From Tubiluchus corallicola (taxonomy: Eukaryota > Priapulida > Priapulimorpha > Priapulimorphida > Tubiluchidae), in assembly GCA_030141605.1 (NCBI GenBank), contig JAQGDQ010000005.1, forward strand, positions 558,180 through 620,179: a stretch of DNA of 62,000 bases, written 5' to 3'. The position numbers were made by a program, and so were the translations under genes. Below, piece by piece: positions 30,520 through 51,300 of this stretch; position 1 is the stretch's first letter; each line of letters begins with the position of its first letter. The notes below the pieces were generated by a model. That model did not search any database. It saw only the letters and a list, made by a program, of their open reading frames with translations, and was not told where the DNA came from.

Positions 30520-32165
30520 ATTAAGTACTTCGCTCAAGTGAAAATTGTTAAGTACCATTTCCATCTACCAGTGCCGTTGTCCATCTACATGTGTATGTAC
30601 TGAAACAATTGTGACTATTCTATTGGCATTGTAAGTTTGTACGTTTTAGATGTTTCTCCATTTCTAGACTTTGGAGTTCAGTATTAAGATCACTGTAACA
30701 ACCAGTTACAACAAATGCTAAGAAAGCTTTACATTCATTATCCCATTATTCCTAGGTTGTTGTCGCTTTTGAGAAAATACCATGTTGCATTTAAAACTTA
30801 TGTCCCACAACATTAAGTGCATTACAAAGGAGTGGGTAGATTTTAATGTTTTGTTTACACTGCACAATTTATTTGAGATTTTTGTTGGTACGTATTTTTC
30901 ACTTAATGCTCCATATTGAAAAGTGTAACTTCCAACTTTAAATTGCATCTTTGTGTAAATTTCAGGTGGAAATTTATCAGTCATTCACTGAAGTAAAGTG
31001 TATAGTTTTGGCACATAACTACTTTATCTATGGGTTACCAATTTGGAGTACTGTGAGTTTCAATATTACATTTTTTTATAATAGGTCGATCCTTGTAGCT
31101 TGAGATCAAACTTCGGTGTTATACGTATACGTGGATTCAAAATAACAAAAAGTGGTGGATGCTTTTGTTTTATTTTCCCATTAGTTATTACATTGTTACA
31201 TTAAATATTACATTATCATTACATTAATTGGACTTGTTCAACATGCTGTAGCTGTCACAGCAATATTATTCTTGGATACCATTGCAGCAATCATATTTTC
31301 AGCCTCGTCATCATGAAAGCTTTCTTTTCCATGTAGCTGCAATTATTTGGTCCAGTTGATATTATCCCAAATTTTTGTGTTAAGTGAATTTGCAGCAAAA
31401 ACAACGGATAATTTAACCAGTAAATGTTCACCTGAGTGCGTTATCAGGTGAGTTGTTTCAGTTTCTGTAGTAGATAACTCAGTATACTGATTTGTGCAAA
31501 AATTGATACAACAGACCTTCGACGACAAAATCATTATTAAAATATTCCTAAGTGTTTCAAAATTAAAAACAGGTTGCAACACTTGATATATGCTGTGTTT
31601 GCAATGGACCGTTCTGCTATTTGGTGCATAAGATGGGAGAGTGCGGGGGGGGGGGGGTTTGAGAGAAAGAGAAAAAGGTGAGACGGAGGGGAGAGGGTAA
31701 GGATCAGAGTACATTAGAACTGTCCACTACTTTTTTCATTATGCTACAGAGGCAAGCCTACAAAACTCTTTCCAAATACGTTTAGGCCTATATTCCTCCT
31801 GAACAAATGACCATTAATTAAATTTTGTCTCAAATTTGGAACATTTTAACTTCTAGCGATTTGGAACTTAATATTTACATGAATTTGCAATCAGTCTACC
31901 GGAAATTAAAAGATTTAGAACTACTGTATAATTAAGTTTTCCACCAAAGTAGTTTCCCAATAGAAACATTAAAACAACAGCAACGACAATAGTAGCAGCA
32001 ACAACGAGATTGACAATAACAGCAACAACAATAACAACAGCACAACAACAACAACTACAATGACATTTAATGAAATAACAATCAACAACCAAGCAACCAA
32101 ACGAACGAACAAAAAAGCGAATAAAAACCAATGCAACAATATGAATCTCTATGACTTTTTTGGCC

Positions 32166-32265
32166 ACACCTTAATCAAAATTTAAATTGTTTTAGTAAAT
32201 ATCTATAGTAAATGTCATATTTTGCTTGCAAACTTGCTAAATTTGGAATCGCCGTTTTTAATTAA
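32166..32265. repeat. About 100-bp direct repeat, copy 2 (partner 29701-29800)
   Basis: Second copy of the repeat described at 29701. It follows directly after the AAC-rich low-complexity tract. Confidence 0.8.
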
Positions 32266-33817
32266 TTTAAGGGCCTACCTTAAGTAAGTAAGCAATTTAT
32301 TGTCATTATAGCATAATACATACAATGAAATTTATGTGGTTTTATGTACTGCAGTAACTTATGGAAATAATACGGAGATTAACACAAATAATTCAGTCAG
32401 TTGTACTGTGATATGGTCAATTAATATTAGAGAGTTACTGAAATTTACTGTTGATGGTGCGAATTGCAACGGGATAGAAATAATTTCAAGTTCTTGTGGT
32501 TTTAGCGTTAAGTGAGATGAATCTACGACCAGAAGGGAGCATTTAACCATTCTTACATGTATGCTTGCGTGCCTTATAGGGATTACCAGGTGATAGCCTG
32601 CTGAACGCTCAGCAATCAACTGAGATAAATTGCAGTAATTTTATAGTATATTATAGTAATAATTAATTAATAAGGACCCTACCAGTAGAATTTGCTTCGC
32701 TCCCTAATAATTTTTGTTCTCAGTGTAAGGCTGAGTGATTGAGGTGTGCGCTTAACTGAAATTAAGTATTATTGGGCCTCATTAGTAAAGTGTTGAAGTC
32801 ACTGCTGAGAAAGATGATTCTGTTAGTTTTGTCTGTCATACTGCTTTTAGCCATTTCGCTGCTTGAGGAAATATATACACGTCTTCAAGCGTGGCCAAAA
32901 AACTGTTCTACCGGTTCGGTATCTCAGTTTATAGCACCGTGCTTAATAATTCCAGTCCTGCTACAACCATCAAAGTTAAGAAACTGTCATCATTGAATCC
33001 TACTGGGTTCCTGATTTCAGTGCGCTGAAATGTAATAGAAAAGGAAAAACTAAACTCAAAACTCATTAAAACAATCTCCAATCTGAAGTTATAGTTCGTG
33101 TTCAATGAGCTGTCACAGCAGATTTGTTAGTCTGACTAATTACTGTAAATTACACACGTTTTTAGCTAGTAGAAACTTCTTGAGATTAGTACTTTGTTGT
33201 TATTAGGTAGACAAGTGTGTGTGGAAACCTATTTGCTCGTCTATGCTTTTGTAATTGCAAAAGGGCCGCCAAATTGCTCAAAATTATGCGCTTAAACAAA
33301 CACGTGTAGGTCAGCTACACTTATAGTAATTGGATAATTATATTGTCAAACAATGCTCTACATTTTATAATACAATAGGAAAAATATACGTATAAGCAGG
33401 CTATATAGTCCCTAAGCAGTCATATGTGACACGCATTTTTAGAACTGTTTGCCTTGAGGTCGTCATTAGTTTTGCAATTCTTCCGACATTGTGACTTGCT
33501 TAACATGATAAAAGGTTAACGTGCTTATAGCCGACAGACAGTTTACTAACCCTAGGTATACGTACTTTTCTCACTATAAAGATTACTTTGTTGAGCTCGC
33601 TTTGCGGTTACGAAGAACTGTTATAATCTCTCCTGTAGCGGTATCGAATGCAACTCGTAATTATGTGGTTGTAATTGGATTAGTTAAAATGTCGTTTTTC
33701 TACAGTCTGTGCTTTTTAATTTTAACAGTGCAATTTCATTCTGATAACTTAGCAGGTACAGTGTATCGGTGCAATAGTTTAATGTCTAAATGGTTTTTTT
33801 TTAAATCGGTAACGACT

Positions 33818-34303
33818 AAAAGCAGTGATAATGGTTTGTTTAAAGAATTATGGATGTCATTTAGTTTTTGGCAGTTTAGTAAATTGTGATTTAAAGTTTT
33901 TATAATCTAATAATTATCGTCTAGCATTTCTTTCTAAAAATTCTAGCTTAAGCTACACAAGGCGGTTGAACTGCTTTTAATAATATGCATATATATGCGT
34001 ATATCAGTGCATTTGCAGCTTATAGGATGAACAATAGTTCACATCGCTGGACTAAACAATGTGAGGACTAAACAGTGTGAAAAGCAGTGAATAATGGTTT
34101 ATTTTATTTGTTTAAAGAATTATTTTATGTCGGATCTCATCTAGTTTTTGGCAGTTTAGTAAATTGTAATTTAAGGTTTATGATAATCTAATAATTATCA
34201 TGTGTCTAGCATTCTTTCTAAAAATTCTAGTACAAGCTACACAAGGTGGTTGAACTGCTTTTAAATTATATGCATTATATGCGTATGTCAGTGCATTTGT
34301 AGA
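33818..34303. repeat. About 260-bp tandem duplication, two diverged copies
   Basis: AAAAGCAGTGATAATGG at 33818 corresponds to AAAAGCAGTGAATAATGG at 34080. Both copies continue through TTTTTGGCAGTTTAGTAAAT, CTTTCTAAAAATTCTAG, AGCTACACAAGG and GGTTGAACTGCTTTTAA. The copies differ by substitutions and small indels that break any reading frame, so the open frame overlapping copy 1 (33521-33889) is not coding. Confidence 0.88.
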
Positions 34304-35655
34304 TAATTATTATTAATCAAATAACCATGCCAAACAAAAGACTTAGGCTGCACGCGTAGAATAGCTTCATTGGCATACAGTGTTTTTGTTTTAGCAAAAT
34401 GTCACATTATTAGAATATTCATAAAAATTACTCTACAGGTGTAGTAATAATTATTTGTTGTGGACTTATTTTGTTAGGTACATTTATGGATAAAATTTAG
34501 CGTTATATAGAAGAACTTTAAAACTTTTTCTGGATGGGTATGAAATCTGAATAAAAATATGAACACCAACTACGTAAAACATGCAAAACTTTATTTCGGA
34601 CGTCCGGTGCAGCCAAAAAGTCCAAAAGTTCTGCATCATGTTTTTTACATCTGAATGAAAGCTGTTTTCCTGTTAAAAATTCCTATTTAAGTTCTAAAAA
34701 TACCTCCAATATTGCAGGAAATTTGACAGCAGCGATCACACCTGTCTCGCTGCTGGAACTTGTACCAGTCTGCATATGCTTCAGCTATATATTTTTTTTA
34801 ATTTTAATTATTTAGCACTTCTAACTTGTAAATTTGGTAACCATTTTTGAAATTATTCTGTTACTTGGGTTGCCATTAACTTTCCAAGCTCATTTTTAGA
34901 TGTGATAATTAAGCAACCAAAGTTAACCAGTACTGTGTCTGGTCATTGGAATTATAACGCGACTATTATGATGTTACAAACCCACAATTAATTTAATTGT
35001 GATACCAAATTTGAAAGTTTGGGACACAGCCTGCATTTGAACATGGCCTTCTGCTTATCAAACTCAGGCTGCTTTCCAGCCTCTTCGCATTTGTATCTCA
35101 AGGGTTGGCATTAAAATGTAATTAACTGTGGATGTGCTGCATCAGTATAACAATTAATGATCGAGTATTGGAAAAACTGCTTATAGGCAATTTCGTCTGC
35201 CACACCTCATTAGCTGTTTCTCTTGCTGAAGTAGGTCATTGTACTTGTACTCACCTCGAAAGTGGCTAAGATATCTCTGGAGTTCATTATCTTGGAGGAT
35301 TATCTTTCAAAATTTGTTAGATTTCTATCTTGCAATAAACACCCAGTGAGCAAGACCTACAGAAGTACATTGAATAGGTCTTACTTGCTGTCGAATTCTG
35401 TTTGAACTGTTTTGTACAATATGTTAGATATATGATACAAAATTTACTTTTGATCAGTTATCATTAACATCATTTGAACCGTAAGTGGGTTGTGTTACAG
35501 TCAGTCAGCGGAATGTTGCAAAGAAAAGTTTGGCGTTGATTGACCAGCAGACAAGAAACAGCTGACTCATTAGACTGTCTGAAGCAACAATGACTTTTAG
35601 ACATCATTGAGCTTCGTTAACAGTGGGTTGAAGGACTAGTGGACAGAATGACATT

Positions 35656-43882
<8,227 letters not shown>

Positions 43883-45388
43883 TTTAGACAAGGATAATGG
43901 ACATGACAGTGTTGTTGTTATTGTGAATGTCAGTTAAATTGTATCGCTTTTAAACAGTTTAAAATATGGTTTACAAATTTACCAATTTATATGAGTTGCA
44001 AGCATTAATTATCAGTACTCCAAATGGTATCGAACTTTCATCATACAACTGAGTTGCAGAGTGAATGTTATTTAGCTGTTACAAAATGGTTAATGCAAAC
44101 CAGTGCCAACTGGTTTTTGTTTTTGTTTTTGAAAGGAAAAATAAAAGAATATTATTACACGTTAAGTTAAACCTGGATCTTTTTTCATGTTTCTAGGTAA
44201 TCACATCCTTGAATTGGCAATGAGATTAATTTTCTAAGTGCACTACTTACCTACAATATTGACAAGAAGTATTTCAACTAGTGTTCAAAATTCTGAAGAA
44301 GTTACACATGTAAACATCACAATCTCTAATTGCAAACCGAAAGATTACTTATTTGTGCCTAAATCTAGCCAAATGAAAGGATTGGGACACATTACTATCA
44401 CCTATATCATCGTACAACTAAATAACTTTCATAATTCTTTCAAAACCAGTTACCAATAAATAAAAAATTGAAAACCATGTGTGTTTGGGGTCAAGTGACT
44501 GTGAAACTAATGTTTAAACTCGATGTTGGCATTGGATATTATCACTGAAATACTAGTTATGGACTTCAATCCTTATATTGCTGTTCAGCATTTTAACTGC
44601 AATCAGTACCCTACATCCACATTTATAATGAAATTCACATAAAGCAAAATAAAGTTTATGATTGTTTAATAATAACTACATATATAACGTGAATAAATAA
44701 CTTGAATAAAAATTGGATTTCACAAAGGAAAAGCATTAAATAAATTACAGTAAACTCCTTACAAACAATGCAGTTGCGATAAACAAATCTTTTACAAATA
44801 TAAAACATAAAAAATTAAACATTTGCAAACTCAAGGAGATGAATCTAAACAAAAATTAATCCACTTTAATGCGTGAACAATCTGAAACACTGTTTTGGCG
44901 ACATTTTAATGCAGAAAAAAGCACAAGTACACTCGGTCATTGTGGGCAGAAATATTAGTTTAATTTGGTTTTTCTGAATTTTTACTGTCATCTTTAGAAG
45001 TAAGACAGATTTATAAAATGTAAAAAACAGAAATGTCATTTAAAATTGGAAGAAACAGATAAAATGCCACCTCTTGTTGCTGAACATAGTTTAAAATTTT
45101 CAGATTTCAAGCTAAAATTGAACAGATGGCAAGAAAAATGCCCACAGATCTCGGTAAACCTAACTTCTTTCCACTAAAATCCTCGAAGTTTATGCACTTC
45201 TTCAAATTGTGTTATGCAATCAAACTTTACAATTGTAAATTATAAAACGCCATTTTCATATCTTCTTATGAGAGTATATTTAAACTTAGCATATTTTGTT
45301 GTGAAAACGCAAGATTCGTATTTTAAAAAGGTTTAAATAAATTGCATGTAAAAATTTCCCATTAACTTGCAAGTTATCACAGCACATT
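43883..45388. other. Convergent intergenic region, TTLL4-B and DNAH2 3' ends
   Basis: The two genes converge with 1.5 kb between stop codons. It holds the two 3' UTRs. For DNAH2 (minus strand) I see no AATAAA, only ATTAAA-type signals (plus-strand TTTAAT at 44959-44964 and 44865-44870). The open frame 44238-44459 has no recognisable domain. Confidence 0.6.
44140..44145 (+). terminator. Poly(A) signal AATAAA for TTLL4-B
   Basis: Canonical hexamer 258 bases after the TTLL4-B stop codon, in an A-rich context. First AATAAA downstream of the gene. Confidence 0.5.
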
Positions 45389-48300
45389 TCACGTGTCCAG
45401 GTTCATCAACAAGGCTGTACCACGTTTTATCCAATGATCAGGAGAAAACATACCAGACTTCAAGTCAATAGTTAAGATGTATGAACTTTCTCTCTTGCTG
45501 TAATAATAGCAAGGACAGGCATACATACCTGAAATTAAATATTGCACTGCTCAAGTACAAATGCAGTCAGATAAAGATGCTTTGTTTTAGACCACTTTTA
45601 CCTTCCACAACCTCATCATAAATGAAAAAGTAATTTCTCGACAATGATTGTGTAATTCTGCACACCCGGCATTTTTCCTTACCTTTGGCACTTTTCTTCT
45701 TATCTACTGGTTTGAAGGTAATGGTTGGAATTGAACAGACAAGTTCCATGGGTGCTGCTTCAACAAGAGATGTGTTTTTCTTATCCCAACCTGCTCCTTC
45801 CAGATGCAACCCACGTACGTAAACTCCATCCTAATGAATGCAATTCTAGTAACCATGTGACAAGAATTACGCACATATAGATCAATAATAATTACGACAA
45901 ACAAGGAAAAATAGAAACACAAGCTCTGCACATGTGCACAACATTCCTTTTTTATACAAATCAGGTACAGCACACGACAGCAGGGCCTACTCAATGGGGT
46001 CTGCAGATGATGAAAGCAGGACCTGAAACTAATTCAGTATTAAGGATAGTCCTCTAAGAACAGACATTCCATGGGCACCATGGCAGTTCAGTATTAAACT
46101 GGTAGCTGTTGATGGTTTAGTGATCAGTCAGGCTCAGCACTGCTTAACTTCAGTTGCTAAGTACACAAAGTAACATTTTACCAGTTTATTTGAGAAAACT
46201 TATAGGTAAAAGGTGATAGACACAAATTCCTAAAATGTCAGTTGAGAAGAACTTTGTCCAACATCTCTAATTTTTAGACGTTGGTTTCATATTGAGTCAC
46301 CCAAAAAACCATATTTAAAATTGAATGTGAAGTCCACAAAATGGGTTTCAAGTTTCTACTACTTATTTTTATTAACATGTTATGTGATTACATCTGTACC
46401 TCTGATGCTTTTCCAAACCTAGGTGCACAGTTTCCCATTCTGGAGGTGGGAGGTGGCATTTTACCTGTATTAGAAACTTGACTTTTTTCAAATATGATAT
46501 TGTATATGGGGTGCAAAAATTATCGAACATTTCCTAGGGGCATACTGCACAGAAAAGATTTGGAATTTCTGTGTGCCAGATTCTGACTTGAAGCATGCCG
46601 AATTGTATACAAACAAAATAAAAGAAAAATAAAAAAGAAAATTTAAACAACAAAAAATGACTATAAGTATTAAAACAGTTCATTCAAACAAATTAAAAGA
46701 AGTTGAAAACAAATTATAAGCCAACAGGCCTCAAAAAAGCTAACTTTTTAAACTAATAAATGCACTACAAATAGTGGCTATTCCCACCAAGATAAGCAAA
46801 TAGCTAACAGCAGCATTTCTTGTAAAACCAAGCACATTTTCCAATTGAAAGAACAGGCATATTTGACAACTTACTTTTGGAGGTCCCATTCCAACTAACA
46901 TCGAATCGTCAGTTGTTGCAACAGCAAATTCCCACGAAAGTGAGTCAATTGAAATGCTATTCTGTCGTGCAGCTGTCTGGAGTACAGCCGTGAGAAACCC
47001 TGAAGCAAACAACACTATAGTAATTTCACAAATACTATATATTGCATATTTATATACATTTCTGAGCTATTTCTACCATTAAAATAACTCATTTAGGGAT
47101 TTAGATCACTTTGGTACCATATCAAGGTAAAAAATTCCAATGTCTATCTGGTTTCACTGCTTTGTTAGCATTAATTGTTACAAGTACAATATATTATTTA
47201 TGGTTAAAGTGTGAAGCAAACTTTGCCAAAAATTAGTACTGCAAATAGTCAAATTTTTTAACTGATAGTACCTGTGGGATATGAGAATCCTGATATCCAG
47301 AATATAGGTGGTGGATGTGTAGTTGATGCCCATTTCTCAAACTGTGCAACACGCTGTTCCAAGTCGCGAGTCCAAGAGCCAAGTGGTTTTTGAGATGGAT
47401 ATACCTAACAATGTGGATAGTGTAAATTTGTTTTTTTCCAAATGACACTGCTTGACATATGCAGTTTACAAAAACATAAGTAGAAACATTAAAGCACCCT
47501 TAATTACTTGAATTATTTATGACAGTGCATATGTAACATGGTAAATGAGTTTCCACCATTAATTGCTTATATTATGCAGAACATATTTAGTTTGTTGCAT
47601 ATATAACGTACTGTAGGAGGCAGATTAATACTTAATTGAGTGTTTGTACTCTATATGTAATAAAGTGATTCCTAGCATTGGCAATCATATTTTACATTGT
47701 TTCACTACATAGACTTTGTGACAGTTGCAGTTAAACCGTTGACATATGCAAATATTTGCTTAGCAGTTTGCAAGACAGACTTAATTTTTAAACTAATTGT
47801 TTTGATTTTGTGTTCTGCCTGCTGTAAATAGGCTAAGTTCACCAAACCCAAGCGCCAAAAATAGCAGGTATTATTACATTTCATAAATGTAATGTTCTAT
47901 ACATAAGTTGAAGACTACTCATATAGTACCTTTTCCCATTCAGGTGGCACTTGGCCTTGACTGATACAAGTAAATATATTATCCAGAGTATTGGACATCA
48001 CAACTACACCTTTGATTCCTTTCTCTAGTTTGATTAGCGAGGATCTGATTATGTTTAGCAAGCTATTGTATCGCTGTATCTATAAAATTAAATTCATGAT
48101 ACATATTCATTGAGAAAACATTTTCAAAGAAACGTACGATTAAGAGTATCATTACCATTCAGCAGCAACCATTACCCAAACAAAATGATTATATAAATTA
48201 AGAAAAAAATCAGTTTCACTTTCGTAAATTAATAAAAGGCATCTCATTAAACATTATCATTATCATGATGATTAATATGATTATTAGGTTTTTGAGTCAA

Positions 48301-51300
48301 GTTAAGAGGGCACTATTATGGATAAAATAGTAATGTTGAATTAACAATGTTCTTGTCCATTGAATTTTGATGTTTATATATATATATATATATCTATAAA
48401 CATCAAATATATATATATATTAATGTTACTTTAAAATGTACTAAACAAAATGAGTAAAATTTATCTTTCAAGCACCACATTAAGCATTTAAAATATTTGT
48501 GTAGACTTACATTTCTATATATCCAAGAGCATCCAGGCAAATTAAATAGCTGAATGGTTATGGCACATGTTTAGCAACCGGAGTTACGGAATTTTGACAC
48601 TGTTCAAGGTATCGAGTGGGCATCTGCTAAGTTCTGTACTCTCCCTAGGTGGTATTATTTGCCATATTCATTCTTTCTGTTAATCATGTTGAGGTAGGAT
48701 ATATTCACACACACACACCTTTGCTGGTTCAGTGTATCTTCTTAGAGCGTTGCTTTAATAATAAACCAACTTGCATTCTTTATTAAATATAAAAATGTAA
48801 ATTTAACAACACTGCAAGTTTATGGCTTCACAATGCCATTATATAGTCCTATCTTAACCATCAACAGTAAAGTAGTGCTACCCGAGTTCTTACCTCCTGT
48901 AACAGAACTACATTTAATGGAGAAGGGTCAGTAGCGAGCAACTTTGACGTCATTTCATAATCAACATTTTCCGGAATCTTCTTCAACACATCTGCACTAA
49001 GTTCAAGAACCTAAAATTGATGAATTGTTTACCTGCACTTAGAAAATAAAATGTATAAGAAAATATAACAAAAGCATATTCACTGCTAAAAAAGTGAAGC
49101 ATGACATGTTTTATGATATGATTTCTACTAACATGTTAAAAACTAACTATCTATCAATCACCTGTTTTACCTGTTTTAATAGTATTAGATTCAGTTGCTT
49201 ATTTAAACTTTTTGGCAAAAAATTAATCAATAATTATCATAAATTGACACTTATGTGTGACAAAAGTATTACAAAGAGAAATAAACAATAAGACTACACA
49301 ATTGACAAGATTGATGACATGACTTTTTGCAAAGCAGGTAAAAATAGAAATTAGAGTTATAATACGTGATGCTGGTCAAGTAGAAAATTTAATTTAATTT
49401 TGGTAGCCGAATCACATTGTATATTTCACACCAACTCCTTCAAGCCTGAAAATAACTGACAAGTCCAAAAAATATATACTAAGTATTAACAGTAAACATT
49501 ATAATCTTTCTGTAAGTTTTAAAACATTACACTAGTATGCTTATAAATTATCGACACAAACAGAGACGAGCAACTATAAATTCTAATAACAACAGAAATA
49601 CCTTATCCTCTAAGCTGACTTCTGCATCAACAGAAACTCGAGGTTTTAATGACAGCAAAGTATCAAACAACAGTCTGGCTTCAATGATTTGAGATGAAAT
49701 GTCTGCATTTGGATGCTGGCCAAAAGCTTCTGGATGATCCGTTGGTGGTAATAGGTTAATAAACTCCTTGTATGACTGCAGTGTACCGTCTTTTGGAATG
49801 TAATAAGTAGGCAAGCTGGAAAGCCTGAGTCAGAGACAAAAATACTTTGCAGATTTGCACACAGGTTCAATCAAAAATTGTTTAAACAACACTGAACAAA
49901 TATTTATTAGAATTCAAATTAGTAGAAAAGTAATGCATAACAACAGTAAACTAAATAGTTACACATAAAAATGAAATAAAAAATATCATAAAGTAACAAA
50001 AATGTAAATAGTGAAATGAAAACTATTAAAAAGCAACAAACAGTACATTCAGATTTGAATATTTACAAAAATAATACCAAAAGCTGACACTTTCAGATAG
50101 TAATATATGTTACTAGGCAAGAGGAATAGCTAAGTAGCCACTGTAATGTGACTAATGAGAAACGAAACTTGAGCTGGGCCTGGTAAAACAAATGCATGTG
50201 TAAGAGGCAAGGAACTAGAGTGTTCATATACTGATGTTTATTGATTTATACTGCTGTAGCCTTTTTGTTGCTGGTTGGTTACTTACATTTGATTTATAAA
50301 CTTAAATTATTTATTAAACAAATATCACTTATAGTTACTATATTAATATTAATGCACCCAAAAATTAATTAACCAAAAAATAAAAAGGTCAAAAATCGAG
50401 TTTCAAAATAGAATAAACTTTGCAAAGATTTGACAGATAATAAAATAGCTATACAAATTCTATACTAATAATCAGCAACAAAAGTGAAGAGTTAATAAAA
50501 AAATTGATTTGCATAAAGGAACCTGCACATGTTAACTCACTTGCAAAGCACTTTAAATCGTGAAAAACAAATTAGATAAGTTAAATTCTAAAATATTTTT
50601 ACTTGTAAAATGGTGCTGCAACAGCATCTTCACAAAAGATCTGGTTCACATAAGCATTGAGTAAACGTCGATCAAACTCATCCGTTACATGACCACCATA
50701 GTTGACACCAGCAATGAGATATTTCAAGGTGTCCCAAGGCGTTTCCTCATACTCGTCCAAGTATAATTGTAACAAGTTCTCAGACACCTAAAAATATGTT
50801 AAGAAAACACTACATTAAAATTGGTAACCTACTGATACTAATAGTATTGTCAGTTCATGTCAAGAAAAAACTTCTAGATTAAATCTGACACTAGTGTTGA
50901 TTAGTTTAAAGAAACTGTGATCAAAAACTTAATGCACATTTGCTAGGACGATGAGTAACAGTCACTTAGTACATTAAAATTACATGTATTTACAATCTTA
51001 TATATATATATAATATTTCACTGAAATTACGTATATAAATATTTATATATCACCGAAATTAATTATAAGATTATTATGATTATTATTATTAATTTATATA
51101 CTAAATATTGCACTATTAAAATGGTGTACATTTGTTTAATGAATTATATGAAACAAGGTATGCCATGGTCAGGAATAGGGTAATTTGACATATCAAACTT
51201 TCAAGCATTCGATGCATTCATATGTCCAAGTAAATTTTATGGCACATTAGAATGAATGAGCACCTGAATGATCTCCCTGCTACAGCTACCACTCTGTGTC

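Larger units (their letters stand above)
28352..35655. other. Intergenic region between the two TTLL4 paralogs
   Basis: About 7.3 kb with no supportable gene. It contains the TTLL4-A 3' UTR, several local duplications listed separately, a G13-type homopolymer near 31647-31660 and an AAC-rich low-complexity stretch near 31970-32130. No second copy of the long Ser/Cys-rich first exon of TTLL4-A is visible, so paralog B seems to lack it. Open frames at 29863-30060, 32772-32996 and 33521-33889 look accidental. Confidence 0.6.

Noticed and set aside
31343-31714. 123-codon minus-strand frame
   Set aside because: Its proline/serine-rich start comes from a G-run and purine tract; no domain and no splice context.
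31868-32167. Valine-rich 99-codon minus-strand frame resembling a membrane protein
   Set aside because: Produced by the AAC-rich low-complexity tract read on the opposite strand.
33521-33889. 122-codon open frame on the plus strand
   Set aside because: No recognisable domain, and half of it lies in a tandem duplication whose second copy has indels that break the frame.
44238-44459. Small gene between TTLL4-B and DNAH2
   Set aside because: 73 codons without a domain, in the space expected for two convergent 3' UTRs.
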